Shown here piece by piece: positions 48,889 through 57,575 of a stretch of DNA of 64,000 bases; the stretch's first letter is position 1, and each line of letters begins with the position of its first letter. The DNA comes from Methylobacterium sp. 10 (lineage in GTDB: Bacteria; Pseudomonadota; Alphaproteobacteria; Rhizobiales; Beijerinckiaceae), in contig NZ_KI912577.1 in the NCBI RefSeq assembly GCF_000519085.1, positions 870,501-934,500 on the forward strand. The letters run 5' to 3'. The notes beneath the pieces are model-generated. The model was not told where the DNA came from and did no database searches. It saw nothing but the letters and a program-made list of their open reading frames with translations. Both the position numbers and the translations under genes were made by a program.

Positions 48889-50700
48889 TCAGACGAAGAA
48901 CCCCGAATCGACCTGCGAAACCCGGATGTGATCCAGTTCGACCGTTCCCCCGCCCGACAGGGTGAGCAGGGCATAGCCGTCCGAGGACCGGCCGACGGAA
49001 TAGCTCTGGCCGGAGAGGTCGATCCGGTCGCCGCTCGCGGCGCTGAAATCGAACAGCGTGTCGTCGCCCGAATGGAGGCCGAACACGGATCGGTTGGCGC
49101 CCCCGCCGAGGAAGAACACATCGTCGCCGCGCCCGCCGGTCAGGACGTTGCTGCCCCTGCCGCCGATGAGAACGTCGTGGCCCCATCCGCCGCTGAGGGT
49201 GTCGTTGCCCGCGCCGCCATCGAGGCGGTCGTTGCCCAGGCCGCCGAGGAGCGTGTCCGCGCCGTCATTGCCGTAGAGCCGGTCGTGTCCGGCCCCGCCA
49301 TTCAGCACGTTGCCGCCCGCATTGCCCCGCAGGGCATTCGCCAGATCGTTGCCTGTGGCCCTGGCGGCGTCGCCGATGAGGATCAGGTGCTCGACATTCT
49401 CGCCGAGGGCGTAGGAGACGGTGCTGCGGACGAAGTCGGTGCCCTGGCCGGCCCTCTCCACCACCATGTCGCGCCCGTTATCGACGAGGTAGGTGTCGTT
49501 TCCGGCAAGGCCGAACATCTTGTCCGAGGAGAGACCACCGTCGATGCGGTTATCGGCCGTGTTGCCGACGATCCTGTCATGCCCCCCGCCGCCGATGGCG
49601 TTCTCGATCAGGGAGCGCAGGTCGCCCTGGTGCAGGAGCGCGTTGGCGACGTTGCCGACCGCGATGGCGTCGCCGCCGCTATAGGCCTGGTGGTTGACGA
49701 GCTGGGCGGTGGAGAAGGTCGAGAAGGCCCCCGGGCGCAGGTCCACGTCCAGGGCGGTCGCATAATTGGAGAGATCGTAGGTGTCCCGGCCGTTGCCGTC
49801 CCAGACCGTCATCGAGATCTTGTTGGAGGTCGGAACGCCCTGGTCGATGCCGTCGATGGACATCTCGCCGGTCTTGGCGTCCCAGCGATAGGTCGTGTTT
49901 CCACTGTTGGTCTGGAAATTGGCGCCGTAGAGGAACTGCAGGGCGGCGATGTCGTCCTGCATGTAGGTCTGAGGCTGGTTGAACCCCTCGCCCTCGAACG
50001 GATGGTCGAAATTGGTCGGGTCGGACCGGTAGGTCATCAGCGACCAGTCCTGCCCGTCCTTCTCCAGGGGAAGCGCCGCCGTGCCGTAGCGGGGCGGGCT
50101 GCCGACGAGGCCGAGCTCGGCATTCAGGGGGGCGTCTGTATAATCCTGATGGCCATGCTTCAGGCCGAGCGCATGCCCGGTCTCGTGCATGGTCGTCGCC
50201 AGCCCCCAGTTTCCGATCGCCGGAACGGTGTAGAACGGCTGGTCGGAGTAGGTTCCGAACCAGACATCCCCGGCCTCGGGATTGCTCGACGGAAAGTTGG
50301 CATGGGCCGAGTTCTCCTCTTTCCAGAAGGTCTGGCTGAAGCGCAGGTCGGCATGGATCGTGGCGGTCTCGGTGATCTCCTGGAAGGTCAGGTGGGTGTA
50401 GGAGGCCACGAGGTCGAGGGTGTAGCGCGTCGCCTCCTGCTGCTGCGGATTGAAGGGCTGGTGGTAGACGGGGTCGCCACTCTGGTGCGGATCACTCTCG
50501 TAGCCTGACCCTTCGTAGAAGCTCCCGCTCGCGGGAAAGCTGTAGGTCAGCGTGCCGATCGTCCATTTCGAGCCGATCAGGACCCCGTCGATATGGTCCT
50601 CCCCGGCGAAATGGTACGTCCCGTCGCGACCTTGGAATTGATACAGAAGGGCGGTCTTGCCGTCGCTGCGGCTGGTCTGTTCTGAACCCGGTACGGCCAT
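48889..50700 (-). CDS. Serralysin-type zinc metalloprotease (M10B) with RTX repeats
   Basis: 603 residues, no signal peptide. The catalytic domain (about 25-260) has the full zinc motif HETGHALGLKHG (His172, His176, His182, with Glu173) and a Met-turn in WSLMTYRS. A serralysin-C-type region and RTX nonapeptides follow, the last block at about 455-520 including GGAGHDRLYGNDGADTLLGG and GGAGNDTLSGG. The C-terminus ends with hydrophobic residues (SQVDSGFFV), as type I secretion signals often do. It is expected to be secreted in one step through an HlyBD/TolC-type channel and to degrade proteins outside the cell with calcium bound. No secretion genes or inhibitor gene are adjacent. Confidence 0.92.
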   Translation of the reverse strand: MAVPGSEQTSRSDGKTALLYQFQGRDGTYHFAGEDHIDGVLIGSKWTIGTLTYSFPASGSFYEGSGYESDPHQSGDPVYHQPFNPQQQEATRYTLDLVASYTHLTFQEITETATIHADLRFSQTFWKEENSAHANFPSSNPEAGDVWFGTYSDQPFYTVPAIGNWGLATTMHETGHALGLKHGHQDYTDAPLNAELGLVGSPPRYGTAALPLEKDGQDWSLMTYRSDPTNFDHPFEGEGFNQPQTYMQDDIAALQFLYGANFQTNSGNTTYRWDAKTGEMSIDGIDQGVPTSNKISMTVWDGNGRDTYDLSNYATALDVDLRPGAFSTFSTAQLVNHQAYSGGDAIAVGNVANALLHQGDLRSLIENAIGGGGHDRIVGNTADNRIDGGLSSDKMFGLAGNDTYLVDNGRDMVVERAGQGTDFVRSTVSYALGENVEHLILIGDAARATGNDLANALRGNAGGNVLNGGAGHDRLYGNDGADTLLGGLGNDRLDGGAGNDTLSGGWGHDVLIGGRGSNVLTGGRGDDVFFLGGGANRSVFGLHSGDDTLFDFSAASGDRIDLSGQSYSVGRSSDGYALLTLSGGGTVELDHIRVSQVDSGFFV

Positions 50701-50827
50701 CGTCTCGCGCCTTCACAATCGAGCGTGATTGTTCGCGCCGTGATGGCCGGTCAGGGTGATGGCTCGCATCGACAGCGCTCGAGGCGAAGGTCTTGAGGCT
50801 TCCCGGTTAAAACATGGCTTAGAGTGC

Positions 50828-50899
50828 CTCACAAAACTCCCGGCCACGGTCGTTTCTCCTCGGAGCATGACGGCGCAGCGGGAGTTTTGTGAGAGACAC
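50828..50899. repeat. Short palindromic repeat, family X, copy 2 (intact ends)
   Basis: Perfect 15-bp inverted ends CTCACAAAACTCCCG and CGGGAGTTTTGTGAG, interior shared with 2526-2598 (GGCC near the left, GACGGCGCAGC near the right). Confidence 0.75.
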
Positions 50900-51225
50900 T
50901 TAGAAATTTGGCAGATCGCGAGCGCCCCGACGGGCCGATCCCCGGCGCGAGGCCAAACATCGGGGCTTATGCCGGCCGACGATGAGGAGAACTCATCGTC
51001 CACCGCCCGCGCGACCGCGCGGCGGCGGGCGTCCGCCGAACGCGCTGAGAACGACCATCGGTCGGGATCAGCGCCGCTTGGTATTATGCCGAGTTTGTGT
51101 GAATTCGCCCCATATGTCGGGCTGACGGCCGCCGCTGCGCAGTCCCGCAGGCAGGCCTCTCGAAGCCTGCTTGGTCTGATTTTTCCAACGACTGCTCAAG
51201 CGAAAGCAGATCATCCAAGCAGACC

Positions 51226-51341
51226 ACCTCATCCTGAGGTGCCCTTTGCTCGAGCAAAGGGCCTCGAAGGAGCGCTCCAGACACCAAAGAGATCCCTGGA
51301 AGGCTCCCTCAAAGCTGCTACGCGGCACCTCAGGATGAGGT
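51226..51341. repeat. 116-bp element with perfect 18-bp terminal inverted repeats
   Basis: ACCTCATCCTGAGGTGCC at the left and its exact reverse complement at 51324-51341. Next to the left end is a perfect 22-bp palindrome (51241-51262, centre CTCGAG). No coding capacity. Looks like a MITE of a type common in Hyphomicrobiales. Confidence 0.85.
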
Positions 51342-51401
51342 AAACGCTTGGAACGACACCTCAAACAGGCTTTGAATAAGAGTGAACGGCCCGTCGCCCG
51401 G

Positions 51402-51854
51402 TCATCCGGCGGGCGGAGTGAGGATCAGCTTGCCGACGAAGGGAGCGTCGGCATTGCGGGTGCTGGTGCAGCCATAGGCCGTCTCGCCCGCCTTCATCGT
51501 CCGCAGCCGCAGGACGCCTTTGCCGTTCTGCTTCACGGTGTAGCCCTTCTCGCTCATGACATGGACGAGGTCGCCATCCGCGTGCAGCACCTTGGCGTTC
51601 TCGAACTGGCCCTCGGCGGTGATCGTCACCGGGGCGTTCGCCGTGCTCACGATATGGAGCTCCACATTCGTATCGGCGGGCAATCTCAGCTCGGCCGGTG
51701 CGCAGACGGGCTTTCCGTTTTCGAGTGTCACCGTCAGCTCGACCGGCGGCATCGCATCGCTTGCCGGTGGCGCCAGAGGCTTGCTTTGAGAATAAGCCGG
51801 GCCTGCGATGAGTGCAGCCACCATGACGGCAAGGCTTTGTCGAATCATCATCAT
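51402..51854 (-). CDS. Secreted cupredoxin-like small protein, unknown
   Basis: 150 residues; three ATGs in a row (51854, 51851, 51848) with GAG upstream make the exact start unclear. A signal peptide IRQSLAVMVAALIAGPAYSQ is followed by a beta-rich domain: VELTVTLENGKPVCAPAELRL, NAPVTITAEGQFENAKVLHA, GDLVHVMSEKGYTVKQNGKG and a terminal GYTVK/TSTRNADAPFVGKLIL region. The pattern suggests a cupredoxin-like beta sandwich, but the usual His-Cys-His-Met copper set is not evident; two Cys could form a disulfide. Function unknown. Confidence 0.65.
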   Translation of the reverse strand: MMMIRQSLAVMVAALIAGPAYSQSKPLAPPASDAMPPVELTVTLENGKPVCAPAELRLPADTNVELHIVSTANAPVTITAEGQFENAKVLHADGDLVHVMSEKGYTVKQNGKGVLRLRTMKAGETAYGCTSTRNADAPFVGKLILTPPAG

Positions 51855-51996
51855 CGTTCTCGGCTCCGATTGCTTCGCATCCCGGCGGTGCGCAGTGTCG
51901 CTCTGACAAGAACGACCACTCGTGCCTGTTCCGGGCTGCGACGAAGCGAGCCCCCTCCCCGTCGCTCCCACCGGGCCCCGGCCCGATGAGCTCACG

Positions 51997-52662
51997 TCAG
52001 GTGGCGGCGAGGGGAGAGCGATCGAACCCGTCGAGGAGATCCTGCGGGTCGCGGTAGAGGGCGATGCAGCCGGCCCTCGAAAGGTCCGCCGCCGGGACGC
52101 CGCCGCACAGGACGCCGATCGTCGACAGGCCGGCCTTGGCGGCGGCCTCCGCATCGTAGGGGGTGTCGCCGACGACAACGATCGAGCGTGCCTCGAGGGG
52201 GGCGAGTTTCTTCAGGGCCGCCTCGAAGATGTCGGGATGGGGTTTGGAGCGCTCCGCGTCGTCCGAGGTGGTCACCACGTCGACGAGATCGGCGATGCCC
52301 AGGATCTCCTGGTAATGCTCGACCTCGTCCTTCTTGCCCGACGACCCCAGGGCGATCCGCATGTCCGCCGCCCCGATCCGCTCGAACAGGGCGCGCACCC
52401 CGGGGAACGGCCGCACCCGGTCGAGATAGTCGCGCTTGAACAGGTCGGAGCGGTAGGCCTCGATGGTCTTGCCCTCGCGCTCCACGCGCTCCGGCGGCAG
52501 GAACACCGGCATGAGTTCATCGCCGCCCTTGCCGATCTGGCGCCGGACCGTGACGAAATCGGCCTCCACCCCGAAATGGGCGAAGGCCTCGACCCAGGCC
52601 CGGGCATGCAGATCCACGCTGTCGAGCAGCGTCCCGTCGATGTCGAAGATCACTGCGCGCAT
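51997..52662 (-). CDS. HAD-superfamily phosphatase (phosphoglycolate phosphatase/beta-phosphoglucomutase-like)
   Basis: 221 residues. Motif I is VIFDIDGTLLDSVDLHA (nucleophile Asp and D+2), motif II is in IALGSSGKKDEVE, motif III uses the Lys in RSKPHPDIFEAALKKL, and motif IV is VVVGDTPYDAEAA. The cap domain sits after motif I (about 15-85), which places it in subfamily I. It hydrolyses a small phosphorylated metabolite; the exact one cannot be told. Solitary gene. Confidence 0.9.
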   Translation of the reverse strand: MRAVIFDIDGTLLDSVDLHARAWVEAFAHFGVEADFVTVRRQIGKGGDELMPVFLPPERVEREGKTIEAYRSDLFKRDYLDRVRPFPGVRALFERIGAADMRIALGSSGKKDEVEHYQEILGIADLVDVVTTSDDAERSKPHPDIFEAALKKLAPLEARSIVVVGDTPYDAEAAAKAGLSTIGVLCGGVPAADLSRAGCIALYRDPQDLLDGFDRSPLAAT

Positions 52663-52923
52663 GTGAGGCCCCCCGCGCCGACAACCATCGGGAGGATGCG
52701 CCGTTCCGCCATGCGCATGCGGCGGATCGAGGGTCGGCGGTCAAGGGCCGAGGGATGGCGGTCGAAGAGGGGGTCGCGTGGCGGTCGAAACGGGGCCGTG
52801 CATGGCGGTATCGGCCAAGCCGCCGGTCCCCTCCGGGAGGGCCGGTCAGATTGTGGCGGTGTGCCGCTTCGATATGCCAATAAGCATTATCATGCTATAT
52901 TTTACCCTAACCGGGCCGGGTGT

Positions 52924-53175
52924 ATGGCACTTTCGTTCTGGACCCCACTGAGCGCCGTTTGCCCGATGATGAGCCATCGTTGTCTCGACCCCCATGATTC
53001 CTACGCACAGGCGGAGGTGTTGGTCACGTTCGAGGGGGTATTCCCGGACCTCCGCCTGCTCTCGGCCATCGACGGCGAAGGTGACGACATCCTTCCGGAC
53101 CTGATCGACGAGCAGAGGCGCGACCTGATCCAGGAGATCGCCGAGTTCTACTGCGGTGCGCGAACGGCGGCATGA
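52924..53175 (+). CDS. Small hypothetical protein, 83 aa
   Basis: The ATG at 52924 follows a short AT-rich stretch (52877-52910) that could be its promoter. The protein is soluble and acidic, containing PHDSYAQAEVLVTFEGVF and LIDEQRRDLIQEIAEFYCGA, a probable amphipathic helix. No family recognised. The frame is open much further upstream only because it shadows the HAD gene. Confidence 0.45.
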   Translation: MALSFWTPLSAVCPMMSHRCLDPHDSYAQAEVLVTFEGVFPDLRLLSAIDGEGDDILPDLIDEQRRDLIQEIAEFYCGARTAA

Positions 53176-53342
53176 CCATCGATCGTCGCGCGACCATCGA
53201 TGACGCTGCCTTACCCTTATCGCCGTCCGAACGTTCTTTCGCGCATCGCCTCCAGAACGCCACCTCCTCCTGCGGCGCTCAGGGCGCGGGCTTTACCCAG
53301 CCGGCGCCGACCACCAAAACCTGTTACGTTTCAGAGGCTTGA

Positions 53343-53382
53343 GCGAGGTCAAGCGTCGGCTCGCCGATGCGAACCTGCTCAG
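53343..53382. repeat. Structured palindromic element, family E, copy 2
   Basis: 40 bp aligning without gaps to 7296-7335, about 34 identical. The internal hairpin GCGTCGGC/GCCGATGC differs from copy 1 on both arms yet still pairs, with one G-T. It overlaps the stop codon (53379-53381) of the small gene on the minus strand. Confidence 0.7.
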
Positions 53383-53735
53383 CTCTTCGTCCCCTGGAAG
53401 GGACGAAACAACCAGGCGAGGCGCTTGGCATCGGCCTCTTCGCCCTCCACAGGCTCGGTCGCCGGCTCTTCGGCCTCGGTCCCGGCCGGCTTCCCGGCAT
53501 CCTCGTCTTCCAGCGTCTCGACCATCTGTTCGAGCAGCGGCGGCAGCCGGACCTCGTATTTTTCGAGGATGATGGCCGCATCCAGCAAGGCGTGAATGTG
53601 AGCTTTTGGAATGGGTTGGCTGGCGATCTGTGCGCTCAGGACGCGGTCCGCCAGAAGGCTCGCGAGGCGTGACACCTCGGACAGCCGGCCGGCGGGATCC
53701 GAGGCTGAGGAGGACGGCTCCGGGCTCTCGTTCAT
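53379..53735 (-). CDS. Hypothetical acidic protein, 118 aa
   Basis: Starts MNESPEPSSSASDPAGRLSE. The central part SRLASLLADRVLSAQ and HIHALLDAAIILEKYEVRLP looks helical; the C-terminal third is Glu/Pro/Ala-rich and ends LAWLFRPFQGTKS. No membrane segment and no family recognised. Composition is gene-like. The last codon and stop lie in repeat E copy 2. Confidence 0.5.
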   Translation of the reverse strand: MNESPEPSSSASDPAGRLSEVSRLASLLADRVLSAQIASQPIPKAHIHALLDAAIILEKYEVRLPPLLEQMVETLEDEDAGKPAGTEAEEPATEPVEGEEADAKRLAWLFRPFQGTKS

Positions 53736-54290
53736 GGCAGATGTTCCTCCCCCATCAAGTGCTTAACGCATTATCCGCCATCCCCCTACATCCGCCAGAC
53801 GCATCTTGTCCCGGTGGACGAACCATCGCGCCGGCGGCATCGAGGCAGCCGCTCCTTGCCGAGGTTCTCTGCTCGGCGCGCCCGCCTGCGCGGCTTTGCC
53901 GAAGGCGGTATCTCGCGGGCCATCGTCTCATACGCTTCGCAAAGTCGGCCACTGGTTCGGCAGCCGAAAGCCTGCGGTATTCCAATGACTTGAGTGGGAG
54001 GAAGCAATGTCTCGTCAATGCGAGCGAGCATAGCCAAGATGCCGAGATCCGATGTGGGATCGGTGTTTCGGCAGGCACTTGAGCAGTTCACCGAGGACCA
54101 AGGCCTTCGAGAGCCGCTTCGGCCCGCCTCATCCGTCAGCCGCGGAGCCGTGGCCGGCGGCAGCGATCGATCTGGCTGGAAAAGCAATGCCGAGGACTAC
54201 GGGATCGGCTTGAACGTCCAGGGCCCTCACGGCGCGAACAGCCGGCTTGCCCCTGGTATTTTCAGCCGGTCTGGAAACCGGCTTTAGTAA
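53736..54290. other. Intergenic region before tRNA-Arg
   Basis: About 555 bp. Minus-strand translation gives a stretch reading LGILAMLARIDETLL and RLCEAYETMAREI, which might be a decayed gene next to the tRNA, but I cannot assign it. A perfect hairpin AGCCGGT/ACCGGCT lies at about 54264-54283, close to the tRNA 3' end. Confidence 0.4.
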
Positions 54291-54367
54291 TGGCGCGCCC
54301 GAAAGGATTCGAACCTCTGACCCCCAGATTCGTAGTCTGGTGCTCTATCCAGCTGAGCTACGGGCGC
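54291..54367 (-). tRNA. tRNA-Arg (ACG)
   Basis: Minus strand, 77 nt with encoded CCA (the TGG at 54291-54293). The acceptor stem GCGCCCG pairs with CGGGCGC; the D arm contains GCTCAGCTGGATAGAGC; the anticodon arm CCAGA-CTACGAA-TCTGG gives anticodon ACG; the T arm contains GGTTCGAATCC. ACG becomes ICG in bacteria and reads CGU, CGC and CGA. Confidence 0.96.
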
Positions 54368-54574
54368 CGACCTGACCGGGGGAGAGTTGTGCGCTCCGCC
54401 GTCGGTGGGGGTGTCTAGAATCTCCTTTTCAGCTTGGCAACCCCTTCTCGACCGATCGGCGTGCCTTTCTGCGATCCGCGTGAGGGAGGGTGGCCGCGGG
54501 GCGCGGTGTCGGTCATGGTCGTCCCCGACGAACCGCTCGTCGATCCCTCCTCTGCAGGATACGCCCGCCCCGTC

Positions 54575-55624
54575 ATGACCACGCGCAAAGCTTCCCTCTC
54601 CGGCGACGTCCTCGCCGCCATCGGCGGAACGCCGCTGATCCACCTGCGCCGTGCCTCGGACCTCACCGGCTGCACCATCCTCGGCAAGGCCGAGTTCCTC
54701 AATCCGGGCTTGTCGGTGAAGGACCGGGCCGCCCTGTCCATCGTCGCGGATGCCGAGCGGCGCGGATCGATCCGGCCGGGCGGCACCATCGTCGAGGGGA
54801 CGGCGGGCAATACCGGTATCGGGCTCGCCCTCGTCGCCTCGGTCCGCGGCTACCGCACGGTGATCGTCATCCCGGAGACGCAGTCGGCCGAGAAGAAGGA
54901 GACCCTGCGCCTCGCCGGCGCCCGCCTCGTCGAGGTGCCGGCCGTGCCGTTCTCCAACCCGGACAATTACGTGCATGTGGCGCGCCGGCTCGCCGAGCGT
55001 CTGGCAGCGACCGAACCGGCGGGCGCCTTCTTCGCGAACCAGTTCGACAACGTCGCCAACCGGCAGGCGCATGTGGACACGACCGGCCCCGAGCTCTTCG
55101 CCGCGACGGAGGGGCGGATCGACGGCTTCGTCTGCGCGGCCGGGACAGGCGGCACGCTCGCCGGCACCGCCCAGGCGTTGCGGGCGCTCAAGCCCGACGT
55201 CACCGTCGCGCTCGCCGACCCCGAGGGATCGGCCCTGCATGCCTACTACACCACCGGAACGCTGAAGGCCGAAGGCTCCTCGATCACCGAAGGGATCGGC
55301 CAGGGCCGGGTGACGGCCAATCTCGAAGGGTTCCGACCGGACCATTCCTTCCGCATCCCCGACACGGAGGCCCTGGACATCGTGTTCGGCCTGATGCGCG
55401 AGGAAGGGCTCAGTCTCGGCGGCTCATCGGGAATCAACGTCGCCGGGGCGATCCGGCTGGCGCGGCTTCTCGGCCCCGGCCACACCATCGCGACGATCCT
55501 CTGCGACGGGGCGGCGCGCTACGCGTCGAAGCTGTTCAACCCGGCCTTCCTCGCCGAGCGCGGGCTGCCGGTGCCGGCCTGGCTCACGGAAACGGCGGGC
55601 GAACTGCCGGACTGGCGAGCCTGA
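54575..55624 (+). CDS. cysK: Cysteine synthase (O-acetylserine sulfhydrylase-like), PLP-dependent
   Basis: 349 residues from the ATG at 54575; upstream in-frame ATGs (54434, 54515) add unconserved sequence. Fold type II PLP enzyme: GGTPLIHLRRASDLTG, the PLP-Lys in NPGLSVKDRAALS, the substrate loop EGTAGNTGIGLALV, and the phosphate-binding Gly loop CAAGTGGTLAGTAQAL. The C-terminus has the segment LSLGGSSGINVAGA typical of CysK/CysM proteins. It would condense O-acetylserine with sulfide to cysteine. EGTAGNTG is EGTSGNTG in CysK, so a related activity is possible. Single gene just after tRNA-Arg on the opposite strand. Confidence 0.85.
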   Translation: MTTRKASLSGDVLAAIGGTPLIHLRRASDLTGCTILGKAEFLNPGLSVKDRAALSIVADAERRGSIRPGGTIVEGTAGNTGIGLALVASVRGYRTVIVIPETQSAEKKETLRLAGARLVEVPAVPFSNPDNYVHVARRLAERLAATEPAGAFFANQFDNVANRQAHVDTTGPELFAATEGRIDGFVCAAGTGGTLAGTAQALRALKPDVTVALADPEGSALHAYYTTGTLKAEGSSITEGIGQGRVTANLEGFRPDHSFRIPDTEALDIVFGLMREEGLSLGGSSGINVAGAIRLARLLGPGHTIATILCDGAARYASKLFNPAFLAERGLPVPAWLTETAGELPDWRA

Positions 55625-55757
55625 CATCGACTTTCCTGCAACACCGTCATCAATCTGCATCATTGAGACGCGCAAGCGTTGAACGGAATCGGCGGATGGG
55701 CGTTTCACCGGTCAAGCTCAAGCAATGTTGGTTGGGCGTGACCGGAGTTTCTTTCCC

Positions 55758-55913
55758 ATGACCCTGACCACCATCCTGCTCATCATCCTGATCCTCGCCG
55801 TCCTCGGCGGCGGTAACTTCCTCGGTGGAGGTGCTTATCGCGGGCAGAGCTTCGGTCTGGGCGGTATCCTCATCATCATCCTGATCGTGCTTCTGGTCAC
55901 GGGACGTCTCTGA
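55758..55913 (+). CDS. DUF3309 family small membrane protein
   Basis: 51 residues from the ATG at 55758 with GGAG about 10 bp upstream. Two short hydrophobic segments, TTILLIILILAVLGGG and GLGGILIIILIVLLVTG, are separated by a Gly-rich loop. This is the standard DUF3309 form. Such proteins are small membrane proteins of unknown role, common in alphaproteobacteria. Confidence 0.85.
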   Translation: MTLTTILLIILILAVLGGGNFLGGGAYRGQSFGLGGILIIILIVLLVTGRL

Positions 55914-55999
55914 TCGCACGTCCGAACCGGCGGGGTGTTCCGGCGCCCCGCCGTTCACGCATCAGGGACATTGCGGTCCAGAGGGACCGAGCCCGTTCC

Positions 56000-57424
56000 C
56001 TACGGACAGGTGAGGCCGACCACCGAACCGGCCGCCCTGGAGGCGACCGCACCTAGGGTCGAGCCCGACCTGTCGGTGGCCGTAATCGGCGAGATGCCGT
56101 TCTCGGCCAGGAACGCCACCACCACGCGGCCATCGACCAGGGGGTAGCTCATCGGCGGCGCCACACCGGCGACGAGACGGGGCGACGACGGATAACGGGC
56201 GACGAGGCCCGCCAGGGCGCCGTCCCGGTCGAGCACGACGGCCCCCGACGATCCGGGCTGAAGCGGTGCGGAGAGCCGCTCCTGGCCCGCTTGGCCCGAC
56301 GAGACGGCGATGCCTCCTCCCGCATCGGCACCCAGGACCACGAGCGCGTCGCCCGGCGTCAATGCACTCCCCCTTGCGGCCAGGGGGGCGACGCGACCCT
56401 TCACGCCGGCCCCTTCCAGAAGCGCCAGACCCCGCCCTGCATCCACTTTGACGATGCGCGCCGCCATGTCGGCGATCCGGGGCGCCGCGCAGGTTTCCAG
56501 GGTGGAGGAGCTCGTCAGGACACGCCCCGGGGCGACGACGAGGCCGATGCCTGTCGTCGCCGCAGGTCGGGACAGAGGTGGCAGGGCTCTCGCGGCCGGC
56601 CCCGGCAGGGACCGGTCGAGCGTCCCGCTCGGTTTGGCCGCCACCTGGGCAGGAGCCGCATCGGCCGTCTCCGGGAACGGCACGAAGCTGTTGGCGATGG
56701 CGATGACCAGGCGATCCACATCCGGCCCGAGGGCCTTGTCGTAGCCGATGGTGAAGCCGCGAATTCCCCCCACGCCGGCGGCATAGCGAATGTAGGATCT
56801 GCCCGTTGCCGTCTCACCGGTGACCACGAGGAAGTCCGGCCGCTTGATCTTGTAGGTCACCTTGCGGTCAGCGGCCGGCGCGGTGGCGCGGGCAAACAGA
56901 GCGTCGAGACCGGTCTCCTCCGGGGCGAAGGATTTCGTGTCGAGGGTGACGCGGCCATCCCCGCTCTGCCAGCGGGTTCCGCCGGCCTGAGGGCTGCGCT
57001 TGGCGAGCAGCCGCTCGGGCACGCCGATGACGACGCCGCTCGCCGGATCGGGCTTCACGGTGAAGCGCGACGCCTTCCGGGCCATGTCGCCGGCCGCGAG
57101 GATCGCCGCCCGCATCTTCGCGTCGGGGAAGCCGGGCGCCGGGTTTCCGGCACGCTTCTGGTAGGAGAGCAGGGCGTCGTATGTGCGCCGCCCGAACGTA
57201 CCGGTGATCACGCTGTTGTAGTCGCCGGTCCAGATCAGGGCATCCTGCAAGCCCTTTCTGTCCGCCTCCGGCAGGGGCTCGAAGACCGCCTTCGCCGCCT
57301 CGAAGGCGGGGTCGACCGCCGGGGCGGGGCGGGCGGGCGCTTGAGCGGGACCTTGCGCCTGAACCGGCAGGACGAGGAGGGCCAGAGCCGCCGCAACCCA
57401 GGAGAATCGCGCGCGCTGCGTCAT
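56000..57424 (-). CDS. Exported trypsin-like protease homologue with peptidoglycan-binding domain; triad incomplete
   Basis: 474 residues from the ATG at 57424. A signal peptide (about 1-23, FSWVAAALALLVLPVQAQ) is followed by a PG_binding_1-like repeat (about 45-105: LQDALIWTGDYNSVITGTFG, RTYDALLSYQK), a middle domain, and a C-terminal trypsin-like domain (about 290-474) starting GIGLVVAPGRVLTSSSTLETC. The usual TNAHV around the catalytic His reads TSSSTL, and the usual DLALL reads GLALLEG, so His and Asp are missing; the Ser in QPGSSGAVVLDRDGALAG is retained. It is probably a non-proteolytic or degenerate member acting at the cell wall. Divergent from the alpha-2-macroglobulin gene with about 150 bp between starts. 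Confidence 0.85.
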   Translation of the reverse strand: MTQRARFSWVAAALALLVLPVQAQGPAQAPARPAPAVDPAFEAAKAVFEPLPEADRKGLQDALIWTGDYNSVITGTFGRRTYDALLSYQKRAGNPAPGFPDAKMRAAILAAGDMARKASRFTVKPDPASGVVIGVPERLLAKRSPQAGGTRWQSGDGRVTLDTKSFAPEETGLDALFARATAPAADRKVTYKIKRPDFLVVTGETATGRSYIRYAAGVGGIRGFTIGYDKALGPDVDRLVIAIANSFVPFPETADAAPAQVAAKPSGTLDRSLPGPAARALPPLSRPAATTGIGLVVAPGRVLTSSSTLETCAAPRIADMAARIVKVDAGRGLALLEGAGVKGRVAPLAARGSALTPGDALVVLGADAGGGIAVSSGQAGQERLSAPLQPGSSGAVVLDRDGALAGLVARYPSSPRLVAGVAPPMSYPLVDGRVVVAFLAENGISPITATDRSGSTLGAVASRAAGSVVGLTCP

Positions 57425-57575
57425 GGTCCACGCTCCCCGATGGCCTTTTGGCGATACCGTTTGCGAAGGTGTGACAGAGGGATCGCCCGATTTCCAGCGG
57501 ATCGTCAGGGCGAACGCGTCATTGCGGCGGCCGCGCGAGGTGCTACGGTCCGGCGCGGCACCGAGGGGGGATCGG

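Larger units (their letters stand above)
50701..51401. other. Intergenic region with two palindromic elements
   Basis: About 700 bp. It contains repeat X copy 2 (50828-50899) and a terminal-inverted-repeat element (51226-51341). Short open frames here are formed by the repeats; no gene supported. Confidence 0.5.

Noticed and set aside
53736..54290. Integrated element at tRNA-Arg
   Set aside because: The tRNA is intact, but I see no integrase, no duplicated tRNA 3' end and no phage genes nearby.
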